The notes: generated by a model not told the origin, from the sequence alone. 64,000 nt of DNA from an uncultured Alphaproteobacteria bacterium (GCA_903842595.1 CAIMMO010000223.1:1-64000); one strand, 5' to 3'; numbered from the stretch's first letter, positions 39,273 through 49,081 are shown. Translations and numbers: made by a program.

Positions 39273-41162
39273 TCAGATCTGCGTGCCGAGCGCTGCGTCG
39301 AGCAGGAGATATGCCGACAGACGCGGGGCTGCATCCTCGCGCGCACGCTCCGCCATCGACAGGACACGCAGCGCGTCCGGCTCTTCTGCGGCGACGAAGC
39401 TTCGCGCGGCGTGCTGCAGGTCATGGTCGGCTTCCAGCATGCGCGTCACGCGCTGGATCTCGCTCGGCGCGGTGTCGCGGATGGCGCGGCGGCGCTGGCG
39501 TTCGCCCTGGTGAGCAGCATTGGCAATGCGCCGAAGGTCCGACGCCTTGACCACATGCAGCCGCACGCCACCCCGATCCAGCCGGTCGATGATGGCGCCG
39601 GCCGATGTCTCCTTGACTTGACCCGAGGCGTCTTCCACGCCGCTCAGGAGGCCACGCCAGCTCGTGGTGGGCTTGGCTTCATTCACCGAGAACGGGTCAT
39701 AGAGGGGAGCCGGTCGCGCTGATACCGGGCGATCGAGCACCAACTCCCTGTCGGCTGCTGGATCGGGTCTCGGCGGCGCCTGAGCAGGCCGCGGTTCGTG
39801 GTTGAACCAGGCGGCGTCCGACGCTGCGGTCGGCTTGGCGAAGAGAGGCGTCGGCGCTGGCGCTGGCGGGAGCTGCAGGATTGGCTCCGGGGCAGGGTGC
39901 GGGGCGGGCGCGATGGGTTCGAGGATCAGGTCATCGACTGAAGATGTCTCGCTGTCTTCCTTCATGCGGCCGATCAGGAGCGACGCCTTCTCGATCCGTG
40001 CGCGTGCGCGTTCGAGACCGCTTTCTGCAGCGTTTGTGGCCTTTGTCGCCGTCTTGAACAGGGTGTCCGACAGCTGGTTGATGCGCCTTTCCGTTTCGTC
40101 TGCATGAGCGCGGGCGGCGTGGGTCGCCGCGCGTGTCGTCGCTTCCGCCTGCAGCCCGGCCTCCTTCAGCAGCGCCATGGCCTGGCGGGCATCGTCGGAC
40201 GCCTGCGCCGATTTGGTATTGATGGTTTCCGTCGCCTTGAGCGCGGAGCCGATCGCGTCGGAAACGGTATCGCGCAGGCTCTCTGCGGTTGACTTGGTGG
40301 CGGCGGCGGCAAGCTCCCCAGCCTTGGTGGCGGCTTCGACCATGCGGGTCGACTGCACCAGCTGTTCGTCGAGCCGCATCAGCACGGAGGCAAGATTCTG
40401 GGCGCGCTTGCGGCTTTCGGCGCCCATCGTATCGAGCTGCGAAATGCGCTGTGCAAGGTGGCCGGCGGTCTCGTTCATGTCGCGCAGCCGCTGGTCGAGC
40501 GTGGCGTCGGCCTGCCGAACCTGCTCCTGAGCGGCCCGGGTGGCGTCCGCCATCAGCTGGGCGTGGCGCGGAATGGCCTTTGCCAGCGTGTCTGACTGGT
40601 GGCGGAGGTTCTCGGCCAGCTGGGCCAGACCCTGCCTTTCCGATCCCATCTTGTGGACCAGCACTTCGCTGTCGGCTCGGACGATTTCAGCGGCCTTGAG
40701 GGCGGCGGTCACGCTGACCTCGATATCGCCCTTCAGCCCATCAAGCCGGGAGCGGGTTTCGCCGAGCGCGCGATTGATCGCCTGGGTTTCGCGGGTGATG
40801 GCCTCGGCAAGGCTGGAGACTTCCTCGCGCGAAGATTCGGCCGGCTCAAGCAGGAGCCGGGCAGAGGTGAGGACAATTGCGTTGGCCTGCGAGGAGCGGG
40901 CCCCTTCGCGGGCCATCACGCCTGCGCAGATCAGTGTCAGCCCGGTTGCGAGCAGAACGCCAGCGCCACCCGCCACCACGGCCGGCGGCTGTTTCATTAA
41001 CCCGTCGATCCCAAGCGTGGCGATGAGCCAAACCGCAATTGCGCCCCACAGCATGACCGCGATGGCGGCGCCGGCCCATGGCATCCAGGCTCCGGCGGTG
41101 CGCGCCGTTTCCAGCTGCGCCTTGATCCGGTTGGTCGCACGACGATCGAGAGGGTCCATCAT
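39273..41162 (-). CDS. Large membrane-anchored coiled-coil protein of unknown function
   Basis: Two N-terminal TMs, about 300 aa of Ala/Glu/Arg-rich coiled coil, Pro-rich linker, conserved C-terminal domain (GVRLHVVKASDLRRIANAAHQGERQRRRAIRDTAPSEIQRVTRMLEADHDLQHAARSFVAAEEPDALRVL). Confidence 0.8.
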   Translation of the reverse strand: MMDPLDRRATNRIKAQLETARTAGAWMPWAGAAIAVMLWGAIAVWLIATLGIDGLMKQPPAVVAGGAGVLLATGLTLICAGVMAREGARSSQANAIVLTSARLLLEPAESSREEVSSLAEAITRETQAINRALGETRSRLDGLKGDIEVSVTAALKAAEIVRADSEVLVHKMGSERQGLAQLAENLRHQSDTLAKAIPRHAQLMADATRAAQEQVRQADATLDQRLRDMNETAGHLAQRISQLDTMGAESRKRAQNLASVLMRLDEQLVQSTRMVEAATKAGELAAAATKSTAESLRDTVSDAIGSALKATETINTKSAQASDDARQAMALLKEAGLQAEATTRAATHAARAHADETERRINQLSDTLFKTATKATNAAESGLERARARIEKASLLIGRMKEDSETSSVDDLILEPIAPAPHPAPEPILQLPPAPAPTPLFAKPTAASDAAWFNHEPRPAQAPPRPDPAADRELVLDRPVSARPAPLYDPFSVNEAKPTTSWRGLLSGVEDASGQVKETSAGAIIDRLDRGGVRLHVVKASDLRRIANAAHQGERQRRRAIRDTAPSEIQRVTRMLEADHDLQHAARSFVAAEEPDALRVLSMAERAREDAAPRLSAYLLLDAALGTQI

Positions 41163-41356
41163 GGAGGTCAGCTTTGCCTAATCACTATGGCGAACTCACG
41201 CCATCAAGCAGGCGCGGCGCGGGCTCCGGCAATAATTTCGCCAAGCACAATCCGGCCGGCCCACACAGCAAAGAGAGTGTGCAGGTGCGGCGCCAGATTG
41301 GAAAGGGGTGTGAGTCAGGCGGGCAGCTGTATCCGCGCAATCCGCCAAAACTTCGC

Positions 41357-41524
41357 CTAGTAGACCTTCGGCGCTTGTTGCTGAACGGGTTTTTCGATGG
41401 AGGCCGGCTGTCCGCGGGACAGCTGGTCCTTTTGCAGCTTGGGGGGGTCGGCGTCGCCGACGCCAGTCCACGCGACCAAAGCAGCGAAAACCGCATCCCT
41501 GACGTTCACGATAACTTCGATCAT
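41357..41524 (-). CDS. Possible small hypothetical protein (55 aa)
   Basis: MIEVIVNVRDAVFAALVAWTGVGDADPPKLQKDQLSRGQPASIEKPVQQQAPKVY; otherwise gene-free interval; start chosen at 41524. Confidence 0.4.
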   Translation of the reverse strand: MIEVIVNVRDAVFAALVAWTGVGDADPPKLQKDQLSRGQPASIEKPVQQQAPKVY

Positions 41525-41719
41525 CAGGCTCACCCCTGTCCCGGAGGTACTGCGGACAAGCTGGCGCCGCTTCAAGGCGAAAATTCGGCAAGCGTCCCAG
41601 AATTAACGCGCTCGGGCCTTGCCGGAGACACTCGGGGATAGTCGTGCTTAACAGAATGTTTCAGGGCCGAGGCGATACTTACGGGCCGGGGGAAGCCTCG
41701 ACGGAGAGGCCAGACAGCC

Positions 41720-42097
41720 ATGATGCACGCGATCGACATCTCCCAACTCGAAATGATGACCAGCGGCGACGCGGCGCTGGCGGTCGAGGCGCTTGGGATA
41801 TTCCGCCAGTCGGCGGAACTCTGGTCGCGCCTGCTCGACCCCCTGGCCGACGCAGAACAGTGGGCTGATGCCGCCCATGGCATCAAAGGCGCTGCCCGCT
41901 CCATTGGGGCAATGGCCCTCGGCGATGCCTGCGAGTCGGCCGAGAAGCTTGGCCGGAGCGGCATGGCTTCACGGGTTGAAGCGGCTGTGGCGATCTCTGC
42001 GGTGAAGGACGAGTTGGGTCAGGCGCTCGAGGCGATGGCGCACGTCGAGCATCAGCTGGTCATGCGGCGGACGTTCGACGGGGTCCTAGCCGGCTAG
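41720..42097 (+). CDS. Hpt (histidine phosphotransfer) domain protein
   Basis: ADAAHGIKGAARSIGAMALGDACESAEKLGR matches Hpt HxxKG signature. Confidence 0.85.
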   Translation: MMHAIDISQLEMMTSGDAALAVEALGIFRQSAELWSRLLDPLADAEQWADAAHGIKGAARSIGAMALGDACESAEKLGRSGMASRVEAAVAISAVKDELGQALEAMAHVEHQLVMRRTFDGVLAG

Positions 42098-43500
42098 AAC
42101 GTCCAGGTCAGTTCGGTATAGCCATAGAGCGGATGGCCCTGGCGCGTGGCGTTGGGGGCGTCTTCCAGAAAGCTCCCCGTCAGAACGGTGGCTGCACCTA
42201 CGCTCAGCCGCAGGGCGTCCTGCACGAGCCAATGCCGATAGCGGCCCTCGATCTGAAGCCCGGCATGGTCACCTGAAAGTCCTGCCGGATCCCGCACGCT
42301 CGAATTGGCCAGGCTGTCAGTCGCCGAGTCGAGCCTGATATCGCGCAGCATGACGTAGCCGTCATTCCCGCCGTCCGGGCGGACTTCAAGACGTATGCCA
42401 GGCGACGAGAGATTGGTGCGGGAAATGAACCCGTAGATGCTGGTTGGTCCGAACTCGAAGGCCCTGTCGCCAAAGAGCGGGTCGAAGCGCTGGTTGTCGC
42501 CGTCGGTCGGCGAATGGTCACCAGATGCGAAATCATACTCCAGCGCAAGCCGCGGCGACCATGGCGCACCAAAGCTGAACCCGAGTTCCGCGTGCGCCAT
42601 CTCCGCATCGTGGTCGAGCGGCGTGACGCCAGGCGCGCGTTCTGTTGCGCGCACCGATCCTGACTGGCGCGCGTATTCAAAGTCGAAGTCGAATTGGCTC
42701 TCATCGGGCGACCGAAGCAGGCGCACCCCGGCTGTGATGAGATCCCGGTCGCGCGTGGCGATCCCGCCGCCGTCTGCTTCGTCGAGGTCCAAAAGGTACG
42801 CTTCGCCCCTCATGTCGAAGGGCAGGGGCGAAGCGAGGTGAGCGAGGGAGAAGCGCGTGTGGGCCAGCGTGCGGTTCAGAGTGACCTCATTGGCCAGCGC
42901 GGAGTCTGCGTCAGAGGGCTGGCGCGCCACCGGCGCCGCGTAGGCAAGCGTGACCATCAGACTGTCCGGCGACGTCCAGACTGCACGGACGCCGTCGAAC
43001 GAGGTCAGGATGCTGCGAAAGTTGGCGTGTGAGACCAGCCGCCGGGATCCGATGTCCATTGTGAAACGGCCGGCGGTCAGATTGAGCCTGGCGCCATGCG
43101 CCAGGAAGTCGTCTGGCCGCCATGACAGGTAGAGTTGCACCGGCTCCAGTGCGTCGATTTCCGTCGCCGCGCCGCCGGTCTCATTCCCCGCAATGAACCG
43201 GGAGTCGAGCAGTTCGCCGCCGATCGTCAGCGTCGGGGCGGCATCGAACTCGAGGCGAAGCCCGGTCTGCAGGCCAAGAAACTCATCGTCTTCGCTCCGG
43301 CCCGCGACGAAGGGGTTGCCCAGCGCCTCGTAGCGCGGCCGCATCGATCCTTCGATCCGTATGCTGTCGGGCAGGCCCAGCGCCTGATGCAGGGTCGGAG
43401 CTGCCTCGCCAGCGCCTCCCTGGGCGAACACGGCGGGAGCGGCCAGCAGGGCAAGCGCCGCCATCGGCGGAAAGGCCAGGAAACGATGCAAATCATCCAT
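42094..43500 (-). CDS. Alginate-export-like outer membrane beta-barrel protein
   Basis: Signal peptide ALALLAAPAVFAQ; SIRIEGSMRPRYEALGNPFVAGRSEDDEFLGLQTGLRLEFDA; C-terminal ...YGYTELTWTF. Confidence 0.85.
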   Translation of the reverse strand: MDDLHRFLAFPPMAALALLAAPAVFAQGGAGEAAPTLHQALGLPDSIRIEGSMRPRYEALGNPFVAGRSEDDEFLGLQTGLRLEFDAAPTLTIGGELLDSRFIAGNETGGAATEIDALEPVQLYLSWRPDDFLAHGARLNLTAGRFTMDIGSRRLVSHANFRSILTSFDGVRAVWTSPDSLMVTLAYAAPVARQPSDADSALANEVTLNRTLAHTRFSLAHLASPLPFDMRGEAYLLDLDEADGGGIATRDRDLITAGVRLLRSPDESQFDFDFEYARQSGSVRATERAPGVTPLDHDAEMAHAELGFSFGAPWSPRLALEYDFASGDHSPTDGDNQRFDPLFGDRAFEFGPTSIYGFISRTNLSSPGIRLEVRPDGGNDGYVMLRDIRLDSATDSLANSSVRDPAGLSGDHAGLQIEGRYRHWLVQDALRLSVGAATVLTGSFLEDAPNATRQGHPLYGYTELTWTF

Positions 43501-43676
43501 CCGGAAGGTGGCCGGCCGGTAGGCCGGGCATAACTCAGGCGCCCGTCTTATACATGAGCCCCTGGCTTTCGCAGGGATGGGTGTAGGTTTACTTACTCTA
43601 CAGAGCCAATATAGTTTCGCGATGAGTCGCCCCGGCCCCCGGGGCGGATGTCTCGGTGAAGGCTCAGCGTTCAGGC

Positions 43677-44123
43677 ATGATTTCCCAGAAGGCCAAGTAT
43701 GCCCTCCGGGCCCTGGTGGCCTTGGCGAAGAAGCCCTCCGGACACCCTGTCTTCATCGGCGACATAGCCGAGAGCGAGAACATTCCGAAGAAATTCCTCG
43801 AGCAGATCCTGCTCGACCTGAAGCATCACGGGCTGGTCGCTTCCCGGCGCGGAAAAGCCGGCGGATATGGGCTTTTGCGGCCTGCGGACACGATTTCCTT
43901 CGGCGAAGTGTTGCGGATCGTCGATGGCCCGATCGCTCCGCTGCCGTGCCTTTCCAAGATCGCCTACCGGCGCTGTGACGATTGCGCCGAGGAGGCCAGC
44001 TGCGAGGTGCGGCGGGTATTTGCCCAGGTCGCGGATGCGACGCGCGCCGTCCTGGACCGGACCACCATTGCCGATGCCATTGCGGCCGATCTGCCGATCC
44101 GGCTGCGTGAACTGGTTGCCTGA
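43677..44123 (+). CDS. Rrf2-family transcriptional regulator
   Basis: MISQKAKYALRALVALAKKPSGHPVFIGDIAESENIPKKFLEQILLDLKHHGLVASRRGKAGGYGLLRP plus Cys cluster LPCLSK...CDDCAEEASC. Confidence 0.93.
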   Translation: MISQKAKYALRALVALAKKPSGHPVFIGDIAESENIPKKFLEQILLDLKHHGLVASRRGKAGGYGLLRPADTISFGEVLRIVDGPIAPLPCLSKIAYRRCDDCAEEASCEVRRVFAQVADATRAVLDRTTIADAIAADLPIRLRELVA

Positions 44124-44131
44124 CTTCCATG

Positions 44132-44160
44132 CTTAGGTGGGTTTGACAAACCCGACCAAG
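44132..44160. promoter_or_regulatory. Palindromic operator candidate overlapping the -35 of the sulfate uptake operon
   Basis: CTTAGGTGGGTTTG-A-CAAACCCGACCAAG; perfect core GGGTTTGACAAACCC (44139-44153) containing TTGACA (44143-44148). Confidence 0.6.
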
Positions 44161-44192
44161 CAACTAGCGTAAAGCTGGACGGAGGAAGTCAC

Positions 44193-45206
44193 ATGCGCGG
44201 TGGATTTATCGTCTTGGCCGCGGCGCTCGCGCTTGGCGCTTGCGGAGGCGCAGCTTCCAATGAAGTCACCCTGCTGAACGTATCTTACGATCCGACGCGT
44301 GAACTCTATGAGGAGTTCAACGCAGCCTTTACGGCCAGCTACAAGACGCCGGACGGCAAGACCGTGAAGATAAGCATGTCGCATGGCGGCTCGGGCAAGC
44401 AGGCCAGGACCGTCATCGACGGCATCGACGCGCAGGTGGTTACGCTGGCGCTGCAGAACGACATCGACGTTATCGCCAGGGAGTCGGGCAAGATCCCGGC
44501 CGACTGGCGCACGAAGCTTCCCGACAATTCCTCGCCCTACACCTCGACCATCGTGTTCATGGTGCGCAAGGGAAATCCGAAGGCGATCCTGGACTGGAGC
44601 GACCTTGCCAGGCCGGGGGTTTCCGTCGTCACGCCCAACCCCAAGACGTCGGGCGGCGCGCGCTGGAACTATCTCGCAGCGTGGGGCTATGCTGCGCGTC
44701 AGTTCGGCGGTGACGAAGCGAAGATCCGGGAGTTCGTGGCGTCGATCTACAGGAACGTGGCCAAACTCGACTCCGGGGCTCGCGGCGCGACCACGACATT
44801 CACCAACCAGGGCACCGGCGACGTGCTGATCACGTGGGAGAACGAGGCCTACTACACGCTCACCGAGCTGGAGCAGGGCGCATTCGAACTGATCTATCCC
44901 TCACTCTCGATCAAGGCGGAGCCGCCGGTCGCGGTGGTGCCGGGCAACGCCAGGAAGGATGGTCAGTTGCAGGCGGCCGAGGACTATCTCAGATATCTCT
45001 ACGCGCCGGAGGGCCAGCGTATCGTCGCCAAGCATTTCTACCGGCCGATCGATCCGTCCGCTGCTGATCCTGCCGATATCGCGCGCTTCCGGGAGATCGA
45101 GATGCTGAGCATCGACGATCCGGTCTTCGGCGGCTGGGATCAGGCGCAGCCGAAGCATTTCGACGCCGGCGGCCTGTTCGACCAGATCTACCAGCCTGCG
45201 AGATAG
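44193..45206 (+). CDS. Sulfate/thiosulfate ABC transporter substrate-binding protein
   Basis: VTLLNVSYDPTRELYEEFNAAFTASYKTPDGKTVKISMSHGGSGKQARTVIDGIDAQVVTLAL. Confidence 0.95.
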   Translation: MRGGFIVLAAALALGACGGAASNEVTLLNVSYDPTRELYEEFNAAFTASYKTPDGKTVKISMSHGGSGKQARTVIDGIDAQVVTLALQNDIDVIARESGKIPADWRTKLPDNSSPYTSTIVFMVRKGNPKAILDWSDLARPGVSVVTPNPKTSGGARWNYLAAWGYAARQFGGDEAKIREFVASIYRNVAKLDSGARGATTTFTNQGTGDVLITWENEAYYTLTELEQGAFELIYPSLSIKAEPPVAVVPGNARKDGQLQAAEDYLRYLYAPEGQRIVAKHFYRPIDPSAADPADIARFREIEMLSIDDPVFGGWDQAQPKHFDAGGLFDQIYQPAR

Positions 45207-45209
45207 CGC

Positions 45210-46076
45210 ATGACGGCAGCGGCGCCGGATGGGGCGCGAAGGACAAGCTGGAGGCGGCGAAGCGTACTGCCCGGGTTCAACCTGACCCTGGGCTATACAC
45301 TTGCTTACCTGTCGCTCATCGTCCTTATCCCGCTTGCAGCGCTGGCCATCCGGTCGGCTTCGCTGGGCTGGACCGAGTTCTGGGCCATTGCCACCGATCC
45401 GCGGATCGTTGCTTCATTGCAGTTGTCGTTCGGAGCGGCGATCCTGGCGGCCCTCGTGAATACGGTGTTCGGGGTCATCGTCGCCTGGGTGCTGGTTCGC
45501 TATCGTTTTCCGGGACGGCGCTGGCTCGACGCCGCCGTCGATCTGCCGTTTGCGTTGCCAACCGCCGTAGCCGGCATTGCGCTCGCAACGCTCTATGCGC
45601 CCAACGGCCCGTTCGGCGCATTTCTCGAAGGCGTCTTTGGCGTGAAAGTGGGCTTCACCTCGCTGGGTGTCGTTGTCGCGCTGATCTTCGTCGGGCTGCC
45701 TTTCGTCGTGCGGACGGTCCAGCCGGTACTCGAGGAGATCGACCGCGAGACCGAAGAAGTCTCGGCGACGCTTGGAGCAGGGCGGCTGCGCACCGTTACA
45801 CGCGTGATCATGCCGGGGCTTCTGCCTGCGATTCTCACCGGCTTTGCGCTTTCGTTTGCGCGGGGCGTGGGCGAATATGGCTCGGTCATCTTCATTGCCA
45901 ACAACCTGCCTTTTCAGTCCGAGATCGCGCCGCTGCTGATCGTCATCAAGCTTGAAGAGCACAACTATGCCGGCGCGACTGCGATCGCGACGATCATGCT
46001 GGTGATCTCGTTTGCCATGCTGTTCGTGATCAACCTGCTGCAGGCCTGGAGCCGGAAGTGGTTCGGCCATGACTGA
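45210..46076 (+). CDS. cysT: Sulfate ABC transporter permease CysT (CysU)
   Basis: LPGFNLTLGYTLAYLSLIVLIPLAALAIRSASLGWTEFWAIATDPRIVASLQLSFGAAILAALVNTVFG. Confidence 0.95.
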   Translation: MTAAAPDGARRTSWRRRSVLPGFNLTLGYTLAYLSLIVLIPLAALAIRSASLGWTEFWAIATDPRIVASLQLSFGAAILAALVNTVFGVIVAWVLVRYRFPGRRWLDAAVDLPFALPTAVAGIALATLYAPNGPFGAFLEGVFGVKVGFTSLGVVVALIFVGLPFVVRTVQPVLEEIDRETEEVSATLGAGRLRTVTRVIMPGLLPAILTGFALSFARGVGEYGSVIFIANNLPFQSEIAPLLIVIKLEEHNYAGATAIATIMLVISFAMLFVINLLQAWSRKWFGHD

Positions 46077-46947
46077 GGCGACGGCAAACACGATCAGGAT
46101 CAACAAACCGCGCCAGGCGATCGGCGAGGGGCCGCGTACGCGATTTGCCCTGATCGCAATCGCGCTGGTGTTTCTGGCGCTGATGCTGATCGCGCCGCTC
46201 GTCGTCGTTTTTTTCGAGGCGTTCAGCCGCGGCCTTGGCGTTTACATCGATGCGCTGGCCATGCCTGACACGATGTCGGCGCTTCAGCTTACCTTGCTGG
46301 TTGCCGCAATTGCCGTGCCTGCAAACCTTGTGTTCGGGGTTGCCGCCTCATGGGCGATCGCCAAGTTCGACTTCAAGGGCAAGTCGTTCCTGCTGACGCT
46401 TATCGACCTGCCGTTCGCCGTCTCGCCCGTTGTCTCGGGTCTCGTCTTCGTTCTGCTGTTCGGCGCAAACAGCGTGCTTGGTCCATGGCTCGCCGACATG
46501 GGGATACAGGTGCTCTTTGCCGTCCCCGGCATTGTCATCGCCACCATCTTCATCACCTTCCCGTTCGTGGCGCGCGAGCTGATCCCTCTGATGCAGCAGC
46601 AGGGCTCATCGGAAGAAGAGGCGGCTGTCTCGCTGGGCGCGGGCGGCTGGCGGACATTCTTTCTTGTCACGCTCCCCAATGTGAAGTGGGGGCTGCTCTA
46701 CGGCGTCCTGCTCTGCAATGCGCGTGCGATGGGCGAGTTCGGCGCGGTGTCCGTCGTCTCGGGTCACATCCGCGGACAGACGAACACGCTGCCCTTGCAC
46801 ATCGAGATCCTCTACAACGACAACAAGGCCGCGGCGGCCTTTGCTGTTGCGTCCCTGCTTGCGATGCTTGCGCTCGTCACCCTCGCGGTGAAGACGATGC
46901 TCGAGGCGCGGTTCGCCGGTTCACTTGCCGCACAGCGGCGTCACTGA
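46069..46947 (+). CDS. cysW: Sulfate ABC transporter permease CysW
   Basis: VVVFFEAFSRGLGVYIDALAMPDTMSALQLTLLVAAIAVPANLVFGVAASWAIAKFDFKGKSFLLTLIDLPFAVSPVVSGLVFVLLFG. Confidence 0.95.
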   Translation: MTEATANTIRINKPRQAIGEGPRTRFALIAIALVFLALMLIAPLVVVFFEAFSRGLGVYIDALAMPDTMSALQLTLLVAAIAVPANLVFGVAASWAIAKFDFKGKSFLLTLIDLPFAVSPVVSGLVFVLLFGANSVLGPWLADMGIQVLFAVPGIVIATIFITFPFVARELIPLMQQQGSSEEEAAVSLGAGGWRTFFLVTLPNVKWGLLYGVLLCNARAMGEFGAVSVVSGHIRGQTNTLPLHIEILYNDNKAAAAFAVASLLAMLALVTLAVKTMLEARFAGSLAAQRRH

Positions 46948-46955
46948 GTCAGTAC

Positions 46956-48077
46956 ATGCAGGTCCGGGCCGAAAACATCAGCAAGCGCTACGCCAGCATG
47001 GCAGCCCTCGACGACGTCTCGCTGACGGTCGGTTCGGGCGAGCTTGTGGCGCTGCTTGGTCCGTCGGGGTCGGGCAAGACGACGCTGCTGCGCACGATCG
47101 CCGGGCTCGAAGTGCCGGATTCAGGGACGGTGTTTTACAACGACCGCGACACCTCGCAGATGCGGATACAGGATCGCGGGGTCGGCTTCGTGTTCCAGCA
47201 TTATGCTCTCTTCAAGCACATGAAGGTGATGGACAACATCGCGTTCGGCCTGCGCGCCCGGAAGAAGAACAAGCCGAAGGAAGCCGAGATCAGACGCCGT
47301 GTGTTGGAGCTGCTCGACCTCGTTCAACTGTCAGGACTCGAAGGCCGGTTCCCGTCGCAGCTGTCTGGCGGACAACGTCAGCGCGTTGCGCTTGCACGCG
47401 CGCTGGCGATCGAGCCGAGCGTGCTGCTGCTCGACGAACCGTTCGGCGCGCTCGATGCGCGGGTGCGGAAGGATCTGCGGCGCTGGCTACGTGAAATCCA
47501 CGAACGCACCGGACACACGACGCTGTTCGTCACGCACGACCAGGAAGAGGCGCTTGAGCTGGCCGATCGCGTGGTTGTCATGAGCAAGGGCAGGATCGAG
47601 CAGTCTGCCACCCCGGACGAAATTTACGACACGCCGGCCACGCCTTTCGTGTTCTCCTTCATTGGCGAGTCGAGCGTGATTCCGGTCGCTGTCGGCAACG
47701 GTCGGGCGACATTGGACGAGCGCGTGATCGACCTCGATGTCGGCACGCTGCCCGATGGGCCTGCGCAACTTTACCTGCGGCCGGAAGACGTTGCGATGGT
47801 CACTGATGGCGGGCCCGGGATTCCGGGTCTCGTCGTCTCGACCCGGCGCATTGGGGGCATGCGGCGCGTGACGATCGAGTGCGGGCTTGCGAGGCACCGT
47901 ATCGAGTTCGACGCGCCCGCCGAAATACCTATCGCAAACTCCCAGCGCCTTCAGGTGCGCGTCATCGGGGGCCGCGTCTATGGCGCGGGCTCCGAAGGCT
48001 ATGGGACAGAGAAACTCGCTGCGTCCGCTACGTCCGACTTCAAGTGGGCAAAGGCCGAGGGCTGGCTGGATCGCTAG
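46956..48077 (+). CDS. cysA: Sulfate ABC transporter ATP-binding protein
   Basis: MQVRAENISKRYASMAALDDVSLTVGSGELVALLGPSGSGKTTLLRTIAGLEVPDSGTVFYNDRD; only C-terminal part of track ORF 46350-48077. Confidence 0.95.
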   Translation: MQVRAENISKRYASMAALDDVSLTVGSGELVALLGPSGSGKTTLLRTIAGLEVPDSGTVFYNDRDTSQMRIQDRGVGFVFQHYALFKHMKVMDNIAFGLRARKKNKPKEAEIRRRVLELLDLVQLSGLEGRFPSQLSGGQRQRVALARALAIEPSVLLLDEPFGALDARVRKDLRRWLREIHERTGHTTLFVTHDQEEALELADRVVVMSKGRIEQSATPDEIYDTPATPFVFSFIGESSVIPVAVGNGRATLDERVIDLDVGTLPDGPAQLYLRPEDVAMVTDGGPGIPGLVVSTRRIGGMRRVTIECGLARHRIEFDAPAEIPIANSQRLQVRVIGGRVYGAGSEGYGTEKLAASATSDFKWAKAEGWLDR

Positions 48078-48176
48078 GTCTTCCTTGCTCACGCCGGGCC
48101 CATTTGCGCCGTCGATCCTAAAGTGTAAGTTGTCTCCAATCGGTCGCGAAAAAAGCCGTACCCTCAGGGAGAGACG

Positions 48177-49061
48177 TTGATGTGTGACGAGCATACCGAA
48201 CAGGACAATGAACAAGGCTTCTCGGCGGGACGGCTGTCGCGCCGTGGGTTTGGCGCGATGTCGATTGCTGCGCTCGCTGCGTGCACGACTGCGCCGCCGA
48301 ACCCCGAAATGGTCACCGAGCGCGAAGTTCAGATCACGACGCCAGATGGCGTGATCGATGCGCACTATGTCGCCCCGGCCGCCGGCAAGTGGCCGGCCGT
48401 GCTGGTGTGGCCGGATATCATGGGACTTCGGCCTGCCTTCCGTCTGATGGCGAACCGGCTCGCCAAGTCGGGCTATGCGGTGCTTACCGTCAATCCGTTC
48501 TACCGTCTGGCCAAGGGCCAGGTGTTCGACGCGACGACGGAAAAGTTCTCCGACCCGCCGGTTCGCACACGCCTTGTTGCGCTGATGGGTCCGACCGTCG
48601 GCAATCCCGAGAACACCAAGAAAGACGCGATAGCTGCTGTCGCCTGGCTCGACCAGCAGGCGGAAGTCGACACGTCCAAAGGCATCGGTACGACCGGCTA
48701 CTGCATGGGTGGTCCGCTGGTGATGCGGACGATGGCGTTCGTGCCCGATCGCGTGAAGGCTGGCGGCAGTTTCCATGGTGGCGGACTTGCGACCGCTGCG
48801 CCGACAAGCCCGCACCTGCTTGTTCCGCAGATGAAGGCGAAAGCGGTTCTGATCGCTGTTGCCCAGAACGACGACAAGCAGGACACCACCGTCAAGGAGA
48901 AGGTGAAGGCTGCCTTCGACGCCAAGAGTATTCCCGCTGAAGTCGAAGTCTATCCGGCCGAGCATGGCTGGTGCCCGCCTGATAGCCAGGTGTTCGACCA
49001 GGTTCAGGCAGATCGTGCGTGGGCGCGGTTGCTTGCGACCTTCGAGAAGGGTCTGGTCTAG
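48177..49061 (+). CDS. Dienelactone hydrolase-family protein, exported (Tat/lipoprotein-like signal)
   Basis: SRRGFGAMSIAALAACTT; GTTGYCMGGPLVMRTM nucleophile Cys motif; AEHGWCPPDSQ His. Confidence 0.9.
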   Translation: MMCDEHTEQDNEQGFSAGRLSRRGFGAMSIAALAACTTAPPNPEMVTEREVQITTPDGVIDAHYVAPAAGKWPAVLVWPDIMGLRPAFRLMANRLAKSGYAVLTVNPFYRLAKGQVFDATTEKFSDPPVRTRLVALMGPTVGNPENTKKDAIAAVAWLDQQAEVDTSKGIGTTGYCMGGPLVMRTMAFVPDRVKAGGSFHGGGLATAAPTSPHLLVPQMKAKAVLIAVAQNDDKQDTTVKEKVKAAFDAKSIPAEVEVYPAEHGWCPPDSQVFDQVQADRAWARLLATFEKGLV

Positions 49062-49081
49062 ACATCGTGGTAAGCTGAACC

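Noticed and set aside
46350-46955. N-terminal extension of the cysA track ORF
   Set aside because: Out-of-frame reading of cysW; true cysA start at 46956.
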